Assembly (NCBI GenBank): GCA_944325435.1
Contig: CALVAC010000001.1
Location: 1-64,000 of the forward strand
Origin: an uncultured Bacteroidales bacterium
GTDB lineage: Bacteria; Bacteroidota; Bacteroidia; Bacteroidales; UBA932
Direction of reading: 5' to 3'
Length of the DNA stretch: 64,000 bases
Below are positions 35,499 through 44,266 of this stretch, in pieces. The notes below the pieces were generated by a model, which was not told the origin of the DNA, ran no database searches, and saw only the letters and a list, made by a program, of their open reading frames with translations. The position numbers and the translations under genes were made by a program. The stretch's first letter is position 1, and every line of letters begins with the position of its first letter.

Positions 35499-35914
35499 AA
35501 AGCTGGTATTATCATGTTTACCGTTTCAGAAGCAAGCCATACCCTTTCTCCGTCAGCCTTGACGACTTCCATTTCGAAGTTGCCTTTTGCCAGATCGAAC
35601 CCGAGCGAAGTAACCGAAACTGTAACCTTTTCCGATACTTCAGACGGGGCAGAGGAAAATTCGGCATGGACGAATTCCGACTGGTCGCTGTTCTGCAGTC
35701 TGAAAGTGAGTCTTTCATGATTTATACAGACCTGAATTCCGTAATCCACGGCAAAACTCTCAAAGGCTCCCGGAAAATACAGGCCCACTGTCTCACAGTC
35801 AGTATCGAAACCTGCGAACACAGCCTCAGGTCTCTGTCTGTCAGTACAGCCCGCCATTAAAAAAAGCATGGCTGAAAGCGCTGCAAGCATCAGATATCTT
35901 TTCATGGCATTCAT
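35495..35914 (-). CDS. Small surface lipoprotein, DUF1735-like
   Basis: A 139-residue protein with a clear lipoprotein signal (Cys23 in FLMAGC) and a single beta-rich domain (FESFAVDYGIQVCINHERL, SEKVTVSVTSLGFDLAKGNF). It resembles the N-terminal domain of the next gene's product. Both ends overlap neighbours as ATGA (35495-35498 and 35911-35914), so its translation is tied to theirs. It is probably an accessory surface glycan-binding lipoprotein; no enzyme motif is present. Confidence 0.65.
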   Translation of the reverse strand: MNAMKRYLMLAALSAMLFLMAGCTDRQRPEAVFAGFDTDCETVGLYFPGAFESFAVDYGIQVCINHERLTFRLQNSDQSEFVHAEFSSAPSEVSEKVTVSVTSLGFDLAKGNFEMEVVKADGERVWLASETVNMIIPAL

Positions 35915-37575
35915 TTTAAATCAGTAGTGATTGTCTCGACGGAACCGTCGGAGTATGTGATTTCAGCAGACAGCACATTTCCCTCCATAGAAGCAGTTAC
36001 AGGGGCCGTCGTCTCTCCATCTATCATCAGACGGCATGATTCGGCATCATCCGGAAGATTCTGCAGACAGATATATGTGTATTTTCCTGCATCGGTATAT
36101 TTCAGCACAGGGAAAGAATTCCGTAGCGGAGCCGTGGATACGGTTCTGGTCCAGACCGGATTGTTTCCACTGTCCAGAACCGATATGGAATAGGCTGTAT
36201 CCGGGGCGAGACCTCCCAGCAATGCGTATCCTTCGGCAAGAGCGAATTCCGTTTCCTTTCCGTCTTTCACGATTTTTCCCGTAAAGTCAGCCGGAGAGGC
36301 AATTCCGTTTCCCAGGACCAGAAGTATTTCCCTTTGGCCTTCTATCACCTTTTCGATGTACATGCCGTTCTTTGCCGCCATGAAGTCAGGATACACGAGA
36401 GGATTAGGGACATACGTCCCATCCGGATTGAATCCGAGGAGTTTCGGGATATAGACTCCGCCAAGTTCCCATAGCCGGGTGTCGGCAGTATAGGTCGGGG
36501 CGAAATTGTATATGTCACTGTTAGGCACTACGCTGAAACGTCCTGTAATGACATAGGTATCATACTTTCTGAAAGCATTGTAGAAAGTGGTAAACCAGTT
36601 GCGCGGATACCAGCCGAAACTTTCGAACAGGCTTGCGAATTCATCCGGACTCACAGGATTTCCTGCAGAAGCATTCTTGACCGCCATGTCAAGATATTCA
36701 TATAATTGCATGTCTGATGAATATCCGTGGGAAGTTCCCCAGCTGCCGAGACTGGCGGTTCTGTGGTTGGGATCCTGCCCCTCTCCCTCCAGCTTTCTTA
36801 CCATAGAGAACTCCGTGCATATAAGTTTCTTCTTGACACCGTATGTTTCCCTTGCAAGTCTGAGATCATTCTCGGCCTGGTTTACGTTGTAGCAATGGAG
36901 ATGCAGATCCAACCCGTCAACATTCGGATTTTCATTAACAACGTCCATCACAGCCTGTATAGTAGGTCTCGGGACCTCGGAAATCCTGTTGAGTGAACCG
37001 GCAAATACTTCAAATGTCCAGCCTTCTTCCCGCTTCCATTGCGCTATACGGTCAGCGAATTCATTAAGGAAATCCTTGTAGTCATCGGCATCGTCACTCT
37101 GAAGATCCGCATTCCAGTTTTCCCACATCGGCTCGTTGCCCATCACGAGCAGGGAGATGTTTCTGCCCATGTCGAACGACTCCAAAAGCAGCCTTGCTGC
37201 CTTGAATACGTATTCGCATGCTTCGGAACCGACTTCAGGAACCAGACCTTCATCGTTTTGAAAAGGTATTTTCAGACTGAGAATGAATTTTACCCCCTCT
37301 CCGAGGCTGGCCCTTGCCGCCATGAACTGTCGGGAAAGGGAACTGTTGCGTATGGCATCCTCGTTGATCCCCACGATGACATTGTTCTCCACCGTAAGAA
37401 ATTCCGAATGGATATTGATGAATCCTCTGACCCATGAAATCTCCGAATTCCTGAGCATTTGGATTTCCGTTATCGGCTGGGCGATATTCTCGTTGTAATT
37501 TGCCCCGAGTTCCTGCGCCCCCGCCTTTGACAGGTACAGAAGGGCAAGAAGCAAAAGCAGCAGTGTCTTTTTCAT
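35911..37575 (-). CDS. Putative clan GH-A-like glycoside hydrolase, family not assigned
   Basis: The 554-residue protein has a cleavable signal peptide (about 1-20) and then a TIM-barrel-like domain (about 22-370). Two glutamates fit retaining clan GH-A enzymes: Glu148 in LLVMGNEPMWENW (strand 4 acid/base, GNEP) and Glu255 in LICTEFSMV (strand 7 nucleophile). WVRGFINIHSEF near the start and LDLHLHCYNV before the second Glu fit barrel strands 1 and 6. A C-terminal beta-rich part (about 400-554) looks like a fibronectin/Ig-type domain. I cannot place it in a named GH family with confidence. It lies between a sulfatase and surface lipoproteins, so it is a candidate endo-acting enzyme of the locus. 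Confidence 0.65.
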   Translation of the reverse strand: MKKTLLLLLLALLYLSKAGAQELGANYNENIAQPITEIQMLRNSEISWVRGFINIHSEFLTVENNVIVGINEDAIRNSSLSRQFMAARASLGEGVKFILSLKIPFQNDEGLVPEVGSEACEYVFKAARLLLESFDMGRNISLLVMGNEPMWENWNADLQSDDADDYKDFLNEFADRIAQWKREEGWTFEVFAGSLNRISEVPRPTIQAVMDVVNENPNVDGLDLHLHCYNVNQAENDLRLARETYGVKKKLICTEFSMVRKLEGEGQDPNHRTASLGSWGTSHGYSSDMQLYEYLDMAVKNASAGNPVSPDEFASLFESFGWYPRNWFTTFYNAFRKYDTYVITGRFSVVPNSDIYNFAPTYTADTRLWELGGVYIPKLLGFNPDGTYVPNPLVYPDFMAAKNGMYIEKVIEGQREILLVLGNGIASPADFTGKIVKDGKETEFALAEGYALLGGLAPDTAYSISVLDSGNNPVWTRTVSTAPLRNSFPVLKYTDAGKYTYICLQNLPDDAESCRLMIDGETTAPVTASMEGNVLSAEITYSDGSVETITTDLK

Positions 37576-37627
37576 TTCGGTAATGGTTTTATGGTGTTTG
37601 ATATTTTACCTGTTACAGATCGCGACA

Positions 37628-39154
37628 TTATTTCAACGGTTCCGCTTCTACATCCGGATTGAAATATCCATCCGTTTCCGCATAGAATACAGTCTTTAGC
37701 GAATCAAGAAGCTCCGGGTATGTATCTGCAAGGTTATGTTCCTGCGCAGGATCCCCAGCAAGGTCGTACAGCCCGTATTCTCCAAGGTTTCCGAGTTCGT
37801 TCCCGGTCAGGTTCGTAGCCGGCCCCTTATATGGCGGCAGCATGACCCAATTCCCGGAGAGGAGTGCCATTCTGCCCTGAGCCTCGAGTATTACATGCGA
37901 TCTTCCTTTATCGGAATGTCCGAGCATCACATCTAGATGGTCTTCACTGTCAAGTCCATCAGGAATGTCCGCGCCAGTCAGGACAGCGACTGACGCCACG
38001 ATATCGAGTTGCGACACAAGGGCATCCGAAACTGTCCGTGCAGTGTGCCCTTTCCAGTAAACGAACATCGGAACGTGCGTCCCCCCGTCAAAGAGACTGT
38101 ATTTGCCTCCTCTCAGACCTCCTGCCGGCCTGTGCGCCCCGGCCATTTCCACCGCCCCGTCCTTATAGCCGTCATTCAGGACCGGGCCGTTGTCGCTTGA
38201 AAAGATTATCAGGGTATTGTCCATAAGATCAAGACTGTCAAGATACGAAAGAAGTTCTCCCACACACCAGTCGGCCTCCATTATCGCATCTCCTCTCGGT
38301 CCCATTGTCGTGGTGCCGATAAAACGTTCTGCCGGAACTCTCGGCACATGCGGCTCATGAAGCCCGTAATAGAGAAAGAACGGTCTGTTACGGTTATCCT
38401 TTATGAACTCCTTGACTTTTCCGGAGAAACGGTCTGCCATTTCTTCGTCTTTCCACCTTGCAGCCATCCCGCCTTTCATATATCCTATCCGCGGGATTCC
38501 GTTCACTATGGAATTGTTATGTCCGTGGCTCCACTGCATTTTCAGCATTTCAGGATGGTCGATGGCTGTAGGTTCTCCTTCGAAATTCCTGTTGTAATCC
38601 ACATAGATGGGATCATCCTCTTCAAGCCCGTCCACATTCCCGTTCTCCACGAACACTGTCGGAACCCTGTCGTTGGTGGCTGCTATAATATAGGAATAGT
38701 CGAAGCCGACTTCTCGCGCTCCGGGTTTTACAGCAGCGTTCCAGTCAACATTCCCGTTTCCCATCCCGAGATGCCATTTGCCTATGGCTCCGGTGACATA
38801 TCCGAGATTCTGCATCATTTTCGGCAAGGTAAACTGGTCTTCCGATATTATAAGAGGCGCGTCGCCTTCTAAAATCTTTGCATCGCTGTTTTTCCATGGA
38901 TACATTCCGGTCATCAGGGCATACCGGCTCGGAGTGGAAGTTGCGGATGTTGCATATCCGTTGTCAAGCCGGACCCCTTCTTCGGCAAGGCGGTCTATAT
39001 TAGGTGTGCTGATCGTATTGGAACCGTATGCACTGACATCCCCGTATCCGAGATCATCGGCCAGAATGACAATGATATTAGGTCTTGCAACGTCTGTTGC
39101 TGCAGCGCAACCGTACACTGCAAGACCGGAAACGAGATAGACAAGTTTTTTCAT
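37628..39154 (-). CDS. Sulfatase, S1 family (Ser-type)
   Basis: The 508-residue exported enzyme removes sulfate esters from glycans. Alkaline-phosphatase-fold motifs are clear: RPNIIVILADDLGYGDVSAYG with Ca-ligand aspartates (33/34), the formylglycine signature STPSR with the modified residue at Ser73, and GAIGKWHLGMG. A Ser (not Cys) signature needs the anaerobic radical SAM maturase anSME, which is not in this window. It is first in the minus-strand arm, transcribed from the divergent promoter at 39177-39317. Confidence 0.93.
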   Translation of the reverse strand: MKKLVYLVSGLAVYGCAAATDVARPNIIVILADDLGYGDVSAYGSNTISTPNIDRLAEEGVRLDNGYATSATSTPSRYALMTGMYPWKNSDAKILEGDAPLIISEDQFTLPKMMQNLGYVTGAIGKWHLGMGNGNVDWNAAVKPGAREVGFDYSYIIAATNDRVPTVFVENGNVDGLEEDDPIYVDYNRNFEGEPTAIDHPEMLKMQWSHGHNNSIVNGIPRIGYMKGGMAARWKDEEMADRFSGKVKEFIKDNRNRPFFLYYGLHEPHVPRVPAERFIGTTTMGPRGDAIMEADWCVGELLSYLDSLDLMDNTLIIFSSDNGPVLNDGYKDGAVEMAGAHRPAGGLRGGKYSLFDGGTHVPMFVYWKGHTARTVSDALVSQLDIVASVAVLTGADIPDGLDSEDHLDVMLGHSDKGRSHVILEAQGRMALLSGNWVMLPPYKGPATNLTGNELGNLGEYGLYDLAGDPAQEHNLADTYPELLDSLKTVFYAETDGYFNPDVEAEPLK

Positions 39155-39176
39155 GTGTTCATGTGGTTTTCGACTG

Positions 39177-39317
39177 CAAATTTATCCGATACGGACATGA
39201 GTAAATAGAAATTTTGTCCAATAAATCAGCACAGATGTTCAATGTCGGTTTTTGGACAATAATACGGACTTTGTGGACAATCGTTCTACCGGAAAAATGG
39301 AATTATCGGCATCTTTG
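39177..39317. promoter_or_regulatory. Divergent promoter of the utilisation locus with paired regulator half-sites
   Basis: Plus side: TGGACAAT at 39253-39260 and again at 39274-39281 (21-base period), then 28 bases to a -7-like box CATCTTTG (39310-39317), 22 bases before the GH51 ATG. Minus side: read leftward, a degenerate half-site TGAACATC (39241-39234), TGGACAAA (39220-39213; again 21-base period), then 28 bases to a perfect -7 box TAAATTTG (39184-39177) before the sulfatase. AraC-family proteins typically bind two direct half-sites about 21 bases apart, so the output domain of the regulator at 18270-22280 is the natural candidate ligand. The spacings are seen; the binding is inferred. 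Confidence 0.65.
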
Positions 39318-39339
39318 CACAGGTTAAAATGATTTTGTC

Positions 39340-41376
39340 ATGAAGGGATTTTTTGCCGTATGCATCTGCTCCTGTTTTTTTTCTCTTGCGTCAGGAGCGC
39401 AGACGGACGCCGATAAAACCGTTTACGGAGTCCTGAAAATAGACAGGTACGACTATAAGGATGTTTCTCCGGTACGTTATGGATTCCATTATGAAGAAAT
39501 CGGGATGATGGGAGAAGGGGCGCTTCATGCGGAACTCGTCAGGAACCGTTCGTTCGAGGAGGCAAATCCTCCGCAAGGACTTTCCGTACGGAACGGTCTG
39601 TACGAAAACATACCGGCTCCCAGGGCAAGGGCACATGATGTGTATGAATGCGATCCGCTCATTGGATGGACAACGTTACCCCTCGCATGGTCTCCCATAT
39701 ATATCGAGCGGACAGATGATTATCCGATGAACGGAAATAACAGGCATTCCATGTCCGTGCACGTGACGGAAGAAATAGCAGATTCCCAGAATGCAATGAT
39801 TGTCAACAGAGGGTATTACGGGATGGCATTCAGACAGGGCATCGGTTGCAGGCTGTCGCTTTTTATGAGAAACATAAATTCCCGTTATCCGGTGGAATTC
39901 TTTCTTGTTGACAGCGCAGGAGAATGCATAAGCAATGTCGTAAGGCTGGAGCCAGCCGGGAAAGAGTGGAAGAAATATACGGCAGTCCTTATTCCTGAAA
40001 AGACGGATAAGCATGGAATGCTTGCAATCCGTCCTTCAGGCCCGGGAAGATTCGCGCTGGATGTCGTATCCCTGTTCCCGACAGACACTTGGGACAACGG
40101 GAAATCAGTATTCAGAAGTGACATAATATCGAATTTGCGGGATTTCGCTCCGGATTTCATCCGGTTTCCGGGCGGCTGCATAGTGCACGGAGTGAACGAA
40201 GAGACCATGTATAAGTGGAAGAAAACCATCGGTCCTGCGGAACAGCGTCCCGGACAGTGGAGCAAATGGGCTCCATATTACCGGACGGACGGAATCGGAT
40301 ACCATGAGTTCTATGAACTTTGCGAATATACAGGGGCCGATGCAATGTATGTCATCCCTACCGGAATGGTCTGTACGGGCTGGGTCTTCCAATCGGCGCC
40401 CTGGGAATTCATACAGCCGGATACCGATATAGATGCATATATACAGGATGCTGTCGATGCAATCGAATATGCCATAGGTGACACATCTACGGTTTGGGGA
40501 GCGTTGAGGGCCCGGAACGGTCATCCTGAACCGTTCCCTCTGAAATACATCGAGATAGGCAATGAGGATTTCGGTCCTGTCTACAGGGAACGCTACGAAA
40601 AGATCTATCAGGCCCTACATTCCAGATATCCGGACCTTGTCTATATCGCAGACAGCATAATAGGCAAGGAAAATGATGACAAAAGGGGCGATATCGCCGA
40701 ATTCCCTGTTCCGGAACACGTAGAGGTCTTCGACGAGCACTATTACCAGCCCGTGGAATGGGCTTGCAACGGACATTACCGGTTCGACGGGTATGAAAGG
40801 GAAGTGGCGGACCTGTTTATCGGAGAATTGGGGATAGACGGGAAATATCCATACAATATCCTCGCAACGGGAGTCGTGAGGATGGCATTGGAGAGGAACG
40901 GGGACATGAACCCCATGCTGGCTGAACGTCCGGTAATGCGTAACTGGGATTTCCTGGAACACAGGAATTTCCATGGCATGTTTCTCAATGACAGCGGCAG
41001 CAGTGTGAAATGTGCCCTGTACTATGTTTCCAAAATATTCAGGGACAACACCTTTGACAGATATATCAGTTCTTCGGTGACAGGATTCGAGGACATGCAG
41101 AAAGTTTTTGCAACCATGGGATACGATTCCGCTTCCGGAGAATATATCCTCAAGATCATCAACCTCAACGACAGCCCTGTCATCCTGGATACCGATGTCC
41201 GGGGATTCGGCAAACGGAAAAACGTACGCAGGACAGCTCTTGTGCTCCCGGCAATGGACAACACTCCCGAACATCCGGACAAAGTCGCATTTGCTCTGGA
41301 AAATGACACTGTCCTCGACTTGCGTGAACCGCTTCGTCTTGAAGCCGCATCGGCTGTCGTCTATAGATTCAAATGA
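39340..41376 (+). CDS. Alpha-L-arabinofuranosidase, GH51-like
   Basis: The 678-residue exported enzyme (signal peptide ending near SGAQ) releases terminal L-arabinofuranose. A carbohydrate-binding-like beta domain (about 25-240) precedes the TIM barrel. FIRFPGGCIVHG and KYIEIGNEDFG (acid/base Glu about 409) match GH51, and the nucleophile is probably the Glu in LFIGELGID (about 496), after the conserved VFDEHYY. A C-terminal beta-domain closes the protein. It is first in the plus-strand arm; the GH43 gene follows after 9 bases. Confidence 0.88.
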   Translation: MKGFFAVCICSCFFSLASGAQTDADKTVYGVLKIDRYDYKDVSPVRYGFHYEEIGMMGEGALHAELVRNRSFEEANPPQGLSVRNGLYENIPAPRARAHDVYECDPLIGWTTLPLAWSPIYIERTDDYPMNGNNRHSMSVHVTEEIADSQNAMIVNRGYYGMAFRQGIGCRLSLFMRNINSRYPVEFFLVDSAGECISNVVRLEPAGKEWKKYTAVLIPEKTDKHGMLAIRPSGPGRFALDVVSLFPTDTWDNGKSVFRSDIISNLRDFAPDFIRFPGGCIVHGVNEETMYKWKKTIGPAEQRPGQWSKWAPYYRTDGIGYHEFYELCEYTGADAMYVIPTGMVCTGWVFQSAPWEFIQPDTDIDAYIQDAVDAIEYAIGDTSTVWGALRARNGHPEPFPLKYIEIGNEDFGPVYRERYEKIYQALHSRYPDLVYIADSIIGKENDDKRGDIAEFPVPEHVEVFDEHYYQPVEWACNGHYRFDGYEREVADLFIGELGIDGKYPYNILATGVVRMALERNGDMNPMLAERPVMRNWDFLEHRNFHGMFLNDSGSSVKCALYYVSKIFRDNTFDRYISSSVTGFEDMQKVFATMGYDSASGEYILKIINLNDSPVILDTDVRGFGKRKNVRRTALVLPAMDNTPEHPDKVAFALENDTVLDLREPLRLEAASAVVYRFK

Positions 41377-41385
41377 TTTTTTATA

Positions 41386-42582
41386 ATGGAAAACAGAGTT
41401 ATTCTTATTATCGCCTGCTTGCTGGCGGGCCTTGCAGTCCATGGAGAATCGACGGCAAAGACGGATGGACGCGCACAACCAATGCCACATGAACCGGCCT
41501 TCCGTGCAACCACACTCCCTGCCTACGGTTCGGCAGACACACGAGATGAGGCCTTGAGAGTCCCTGAATTCGTGAGACCGGCGTTCGATTGCTGGATGAG
41601 AGACACATACGTAACTTTGGGGCCGGATGGATATTATTATATGACAGGAACTACAGCCGATCCTGACAGAATATTTCCGGGACAGAGACATTGCTGGGAC
41701 TGGAATGACGGGTTATACCTGTGGAGGTCTGCGGATCTGAAGGAATGGGATGCCCTCGGCCGTATCTGGTCCCTCGATGATGACGGAACATGGCAGAAGG
41801 AACCCCGCATATATGCCGATGACGAGAAATATGCCAGAAAATCCATCAACGGAGATCCTATGGACAACTGGTTCAGGGCAGTATGGGCTCCTGAACTCCA
41901 TTATATCGAGAGTGTCGGGAACTGGTTCATTGTCGCCTGTCTCAATGATTCAGCGTCCGGCAAAGGGTCGTTCATATTGAAAAGTACTACCGGACGTCCG
42001 GAAGGTCCGTATGTAAACATAGAAGCAAATTCGGACGGGCCTCTGTTCCCTAATATCGATGGAAGTCTGTTCGAAGATGAGGACGGGACCGTGTATTTTG
42101 TGGGACATAATCATTATATTGCAAGGATGAAAGAGGACATGAGCGGTTTTGCGGAAGAATTGCGGCTTCTGAAAGAGACCCCGTACGATCCGGAACCGTA
42201 TATAGAAGGCGCTTTTATCTTCAAATATCAGGGGAAATACCATCTGGTCCAGGCCATCTGGTCGCACAGGACAGATGATGGGGATACCTACGTAGAGAAG
42301 CCCGGGGTGACGTCCCAAAAGACGAGGTACAGCTACGACTGCATCATATCCGTAGCGGACAATGTCTATGGCCCGTATGGGGAAAGATACAATGCCGCGA
42401 CAGGTGCAGGGCACAACAATCTGTTCCGGGACAGGGACGGGAACTGGTGGGCTACCATGTTCTTCAACCCTCGCGGAGCCCAGGCAGCCGAATATGAGAC
42501 TACATGTCGGCCGGGACTTATACCTATGATATACGAAAACGGGCGTTTTGCCCCCAACCACAGTTTTGATCTGAAAAAATGA
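41386..42582 (+). CDS. Glycoside hydrolase family 43-like enzyme
   Basis: The 398-residue exported protein has a five-bladed propeller. Catalytic candidates: Asp73 (MRDTYV), Asp225 (NIDGSLF) and Glu274 (YIEGAFIF). An extended N-terminal segment (about 25-65, Pro/Ala-rich) separates the signal peptide from the fold. It differs strongly from the other GH43 of this locus, and relatives could include arabinofuranosidases or galactosidases of GH43/GH117-like type. Its stop overlaps the sulfatase start (ATGA at 42579-42582). Confidence 0.82.
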   Translation: MENRVILIIACLLAGLAVHGESTAKTDGRAQPMPHEPAFRATTLPAYGSADTRDEALRVPEFVRPAFDCWMRDTYVTLGPDGYYYMTGTTADPDRIFPGQRHCWDWNDGLYLWRSADLKEWDALGRIWSLDDDGTWQKEPRIYADDEKYARKSINGDPMDNWFRAVWAPELHYIESVGNWFIVACLNDSASGKGSFILKSTTGRPEGPYVNIEANSDGPLFPNIDGSLFEDEDGTVYFVGHNHYIARMKEDMSGFAEELRLLKETPYDPEPYIEGAFIFKYQGKYHLVQAIWSHRTDDGDTYVEKPGVTSQKTRYSYDCIISVADNVYGPYGERYNAATGAGHNNLFRDRDGNWWATMFFNPRGAQAAEYETTCRPGLIPMIYENGRFAPNHSFDLKK

Positions 42583-44255
42583 AACGACACGCATTACTGT
42601 CAGCTGCCGGCTGCATGGCTCTCGCCACGGCTGCTGCCGCACAGGACGAACGTCCCAACATTCTTGTAATTCTTGCCGATGACCTCGGATTCTCGGACCT
42701 CGGCTGCTATGGAGGGGAGATAATGACCCCTGTTCTGGACAGTCTTGCCGAAAACGGGATACGAATGGCACAAATGTACAACAGTGCAAGAAGCTGCCCG
42801 TCGAGGGCCAATCTGCTTACCGGGCTGTATCCTCATCAAACCGGACTGGGACACATGGACGTATCCCGTCCGAAATGGCCGCGCGGATATTCCGGATTCA
42901 GATCGGATTCAGATAATGTGACTATAGCGGAAGTCCTTGCCGATACCGGTTACTTTACGGCCATGTCAGGGAAATGGCATCTCGGCAACGGATCGAATCC
43001 GATCAGGAGAGGATTTCAGGAATATTACGGTCTGCTTCACGGTTTTGATTCTTTCTGGAATCCGGATGTCTACAGGAGATTGCCTGAAGGCAGGCCTGAA
43101 AGGGAGTATGCAGACGGAGAATTCTATTCCACGGTAGCCATTACGGATTACGCGATCGATTTTATAGGCCAGGCAAGGGAGGGAAACAAGCCGTTCTTCC
43201 TGTATCTTGCCTATAATGCGCCGCATTTTCCCCTACATGCACCGAAAGATGTCATAGACAAATATATGGATACCTATCTGAAAGGCTGGGATGTGATACG
43301 GGATCAGAGATGGGAACGCATTGCCCGTTCCGGCCTGCTGCAGGGACATCCGGACCTTAGTCCTCGAGGAATAGTCCCGGAAAGTCTGTATATGGATGAA
43401 AGCTATCCTCTGCCCGCATGGAATTCCCTCACGGCAGAAGAACAGACAGACCTTGCCAGGAGAATGTCGGTTTTTGCAGCGATGGTGGATATAATGGACA
43501 GGAATATCGGACGGGTATTTGACTGTTTGAGGGCTAACGGAGAACTGGACAATACATTCATTATATTCATGTCCGACAACGGAGCCTGCGCAGAATGGCA
43601 TCAGTTCGGCTTTGACGGCAGGACAGGTCTGGAATATCATATCCATACCGGAGAAGAACTCGATGAAATGGGACAGCCGGGGACCTATCACCATTACGGC
43701 ACGGGCTGGGCCAACGTCGGCTGCACGCCTTTTACACTGTACAAGCATTATTGCCATGAAGGGGGAATTTCCACACCTTGCATAATATCGTGGGGAGACC
43801 ATGTACGCAGGAAAGGAAGCATATCATATCAGCCGGCACAGTTCATCGACATAATGTCTACCTGTGCCGAACTTGCCGGCACAACATATCCCGTGCGCTA
43901 TCGGGGACGCGACATACTTCCTTCAGAAGGAGTCTCCCTGCTTCCGGTGCTGGATGGGAAGAAATTGCCTGACAGGTACATCTATGCCGAACATGAAGGC
44001 AACAGGATGATACGTCACGGAGACTGGAAACTCGTCTCGGCAAACTGCCGTCAGGATGAATGGGAACTGTACAATATCAGGAAAGACCGCACCGAGCAGC
44101 ACAACCTGATCGACAGATACCCTCAAAAAGCGGCGGAACTGGAAAAGGCATATTTCGAATGGGCCGACCGATGCGATGTGCTCTATTTCCCTGCGTTCTG
44201 GAACACATATAACCAGAACCGCCGCAAAGACTTCAAAGTCTACAAAGACAGGTGA
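42579..44255 (+). CDS. Sulfatase, S1 family (Ser-type, SCPSR)
   Basis: The 558-residue exported sulfatase has RPNILVILADDLGFSDLGCYGGE with metal-ligand Asp, then the formylglycine signature SCPSR at residues 72-76. In the usual [C/S]xPSR alignment the modified residue is Ser72 and Cys73 is the variable position. AMSGKWHLGNG, FLYLAYNAPHFPLHAP and FMSDNGACAEWH follow. It is clearly of a different subfamily from the first sulfatase. Last gene of the plus arm; convergent with nuoN, 11 bases apart, without an obvious terminator. Confidence 0.92.
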   Translation: MKRHALLSAAGCMALATAAAAQDERPNILVILADDLGFSDLGCYGGEIMTPVLDSLAENGIRMAQMYNSARSCPSRANLLTGLYPHQTGLGHMDVSRPKWPRGYSGFRSDSDNVTIAEVLADTGYFTAMSGKWHLGNGSNPIRRGFQEYYGLLHGFDSFWNPDVYRRLPEGRPEREYADGEFYSTVAITDYAIDFIGQAREGNKPFFLYLAYNAPHFPLHAPKDVIDKYMDTYLKGWDVIRDQRWERIARSGLLQGHPDLSPRGIVPESLYMDESYPLPAWNSLTAEEQTDLARRMSVFAAMVDIMDRNIGRVFDCLRANGELDNTFIIFMSDNGACAEWHQFGFDGRTGLEYHIHTGEELDEMGQPGTYHHYGTGWANVGCTPFTLYKHYCHEGGISTPCIISWGDHVRRKGSISYQPAQFIDIMSTCAELAGTTYPVRYRGRDILPSEGVSLLPVLDGKKLPDRYIYAEHEGNRMIRHGDWKLVSANCRQDEWELYNIRKDRTEQHNLIDRYPQKAAELEKAYFEWADRCDVLYFPAFWNTYNQNRRKDFKVYKDR

Positions 44256-44266
44256 CAGTCACGCCG

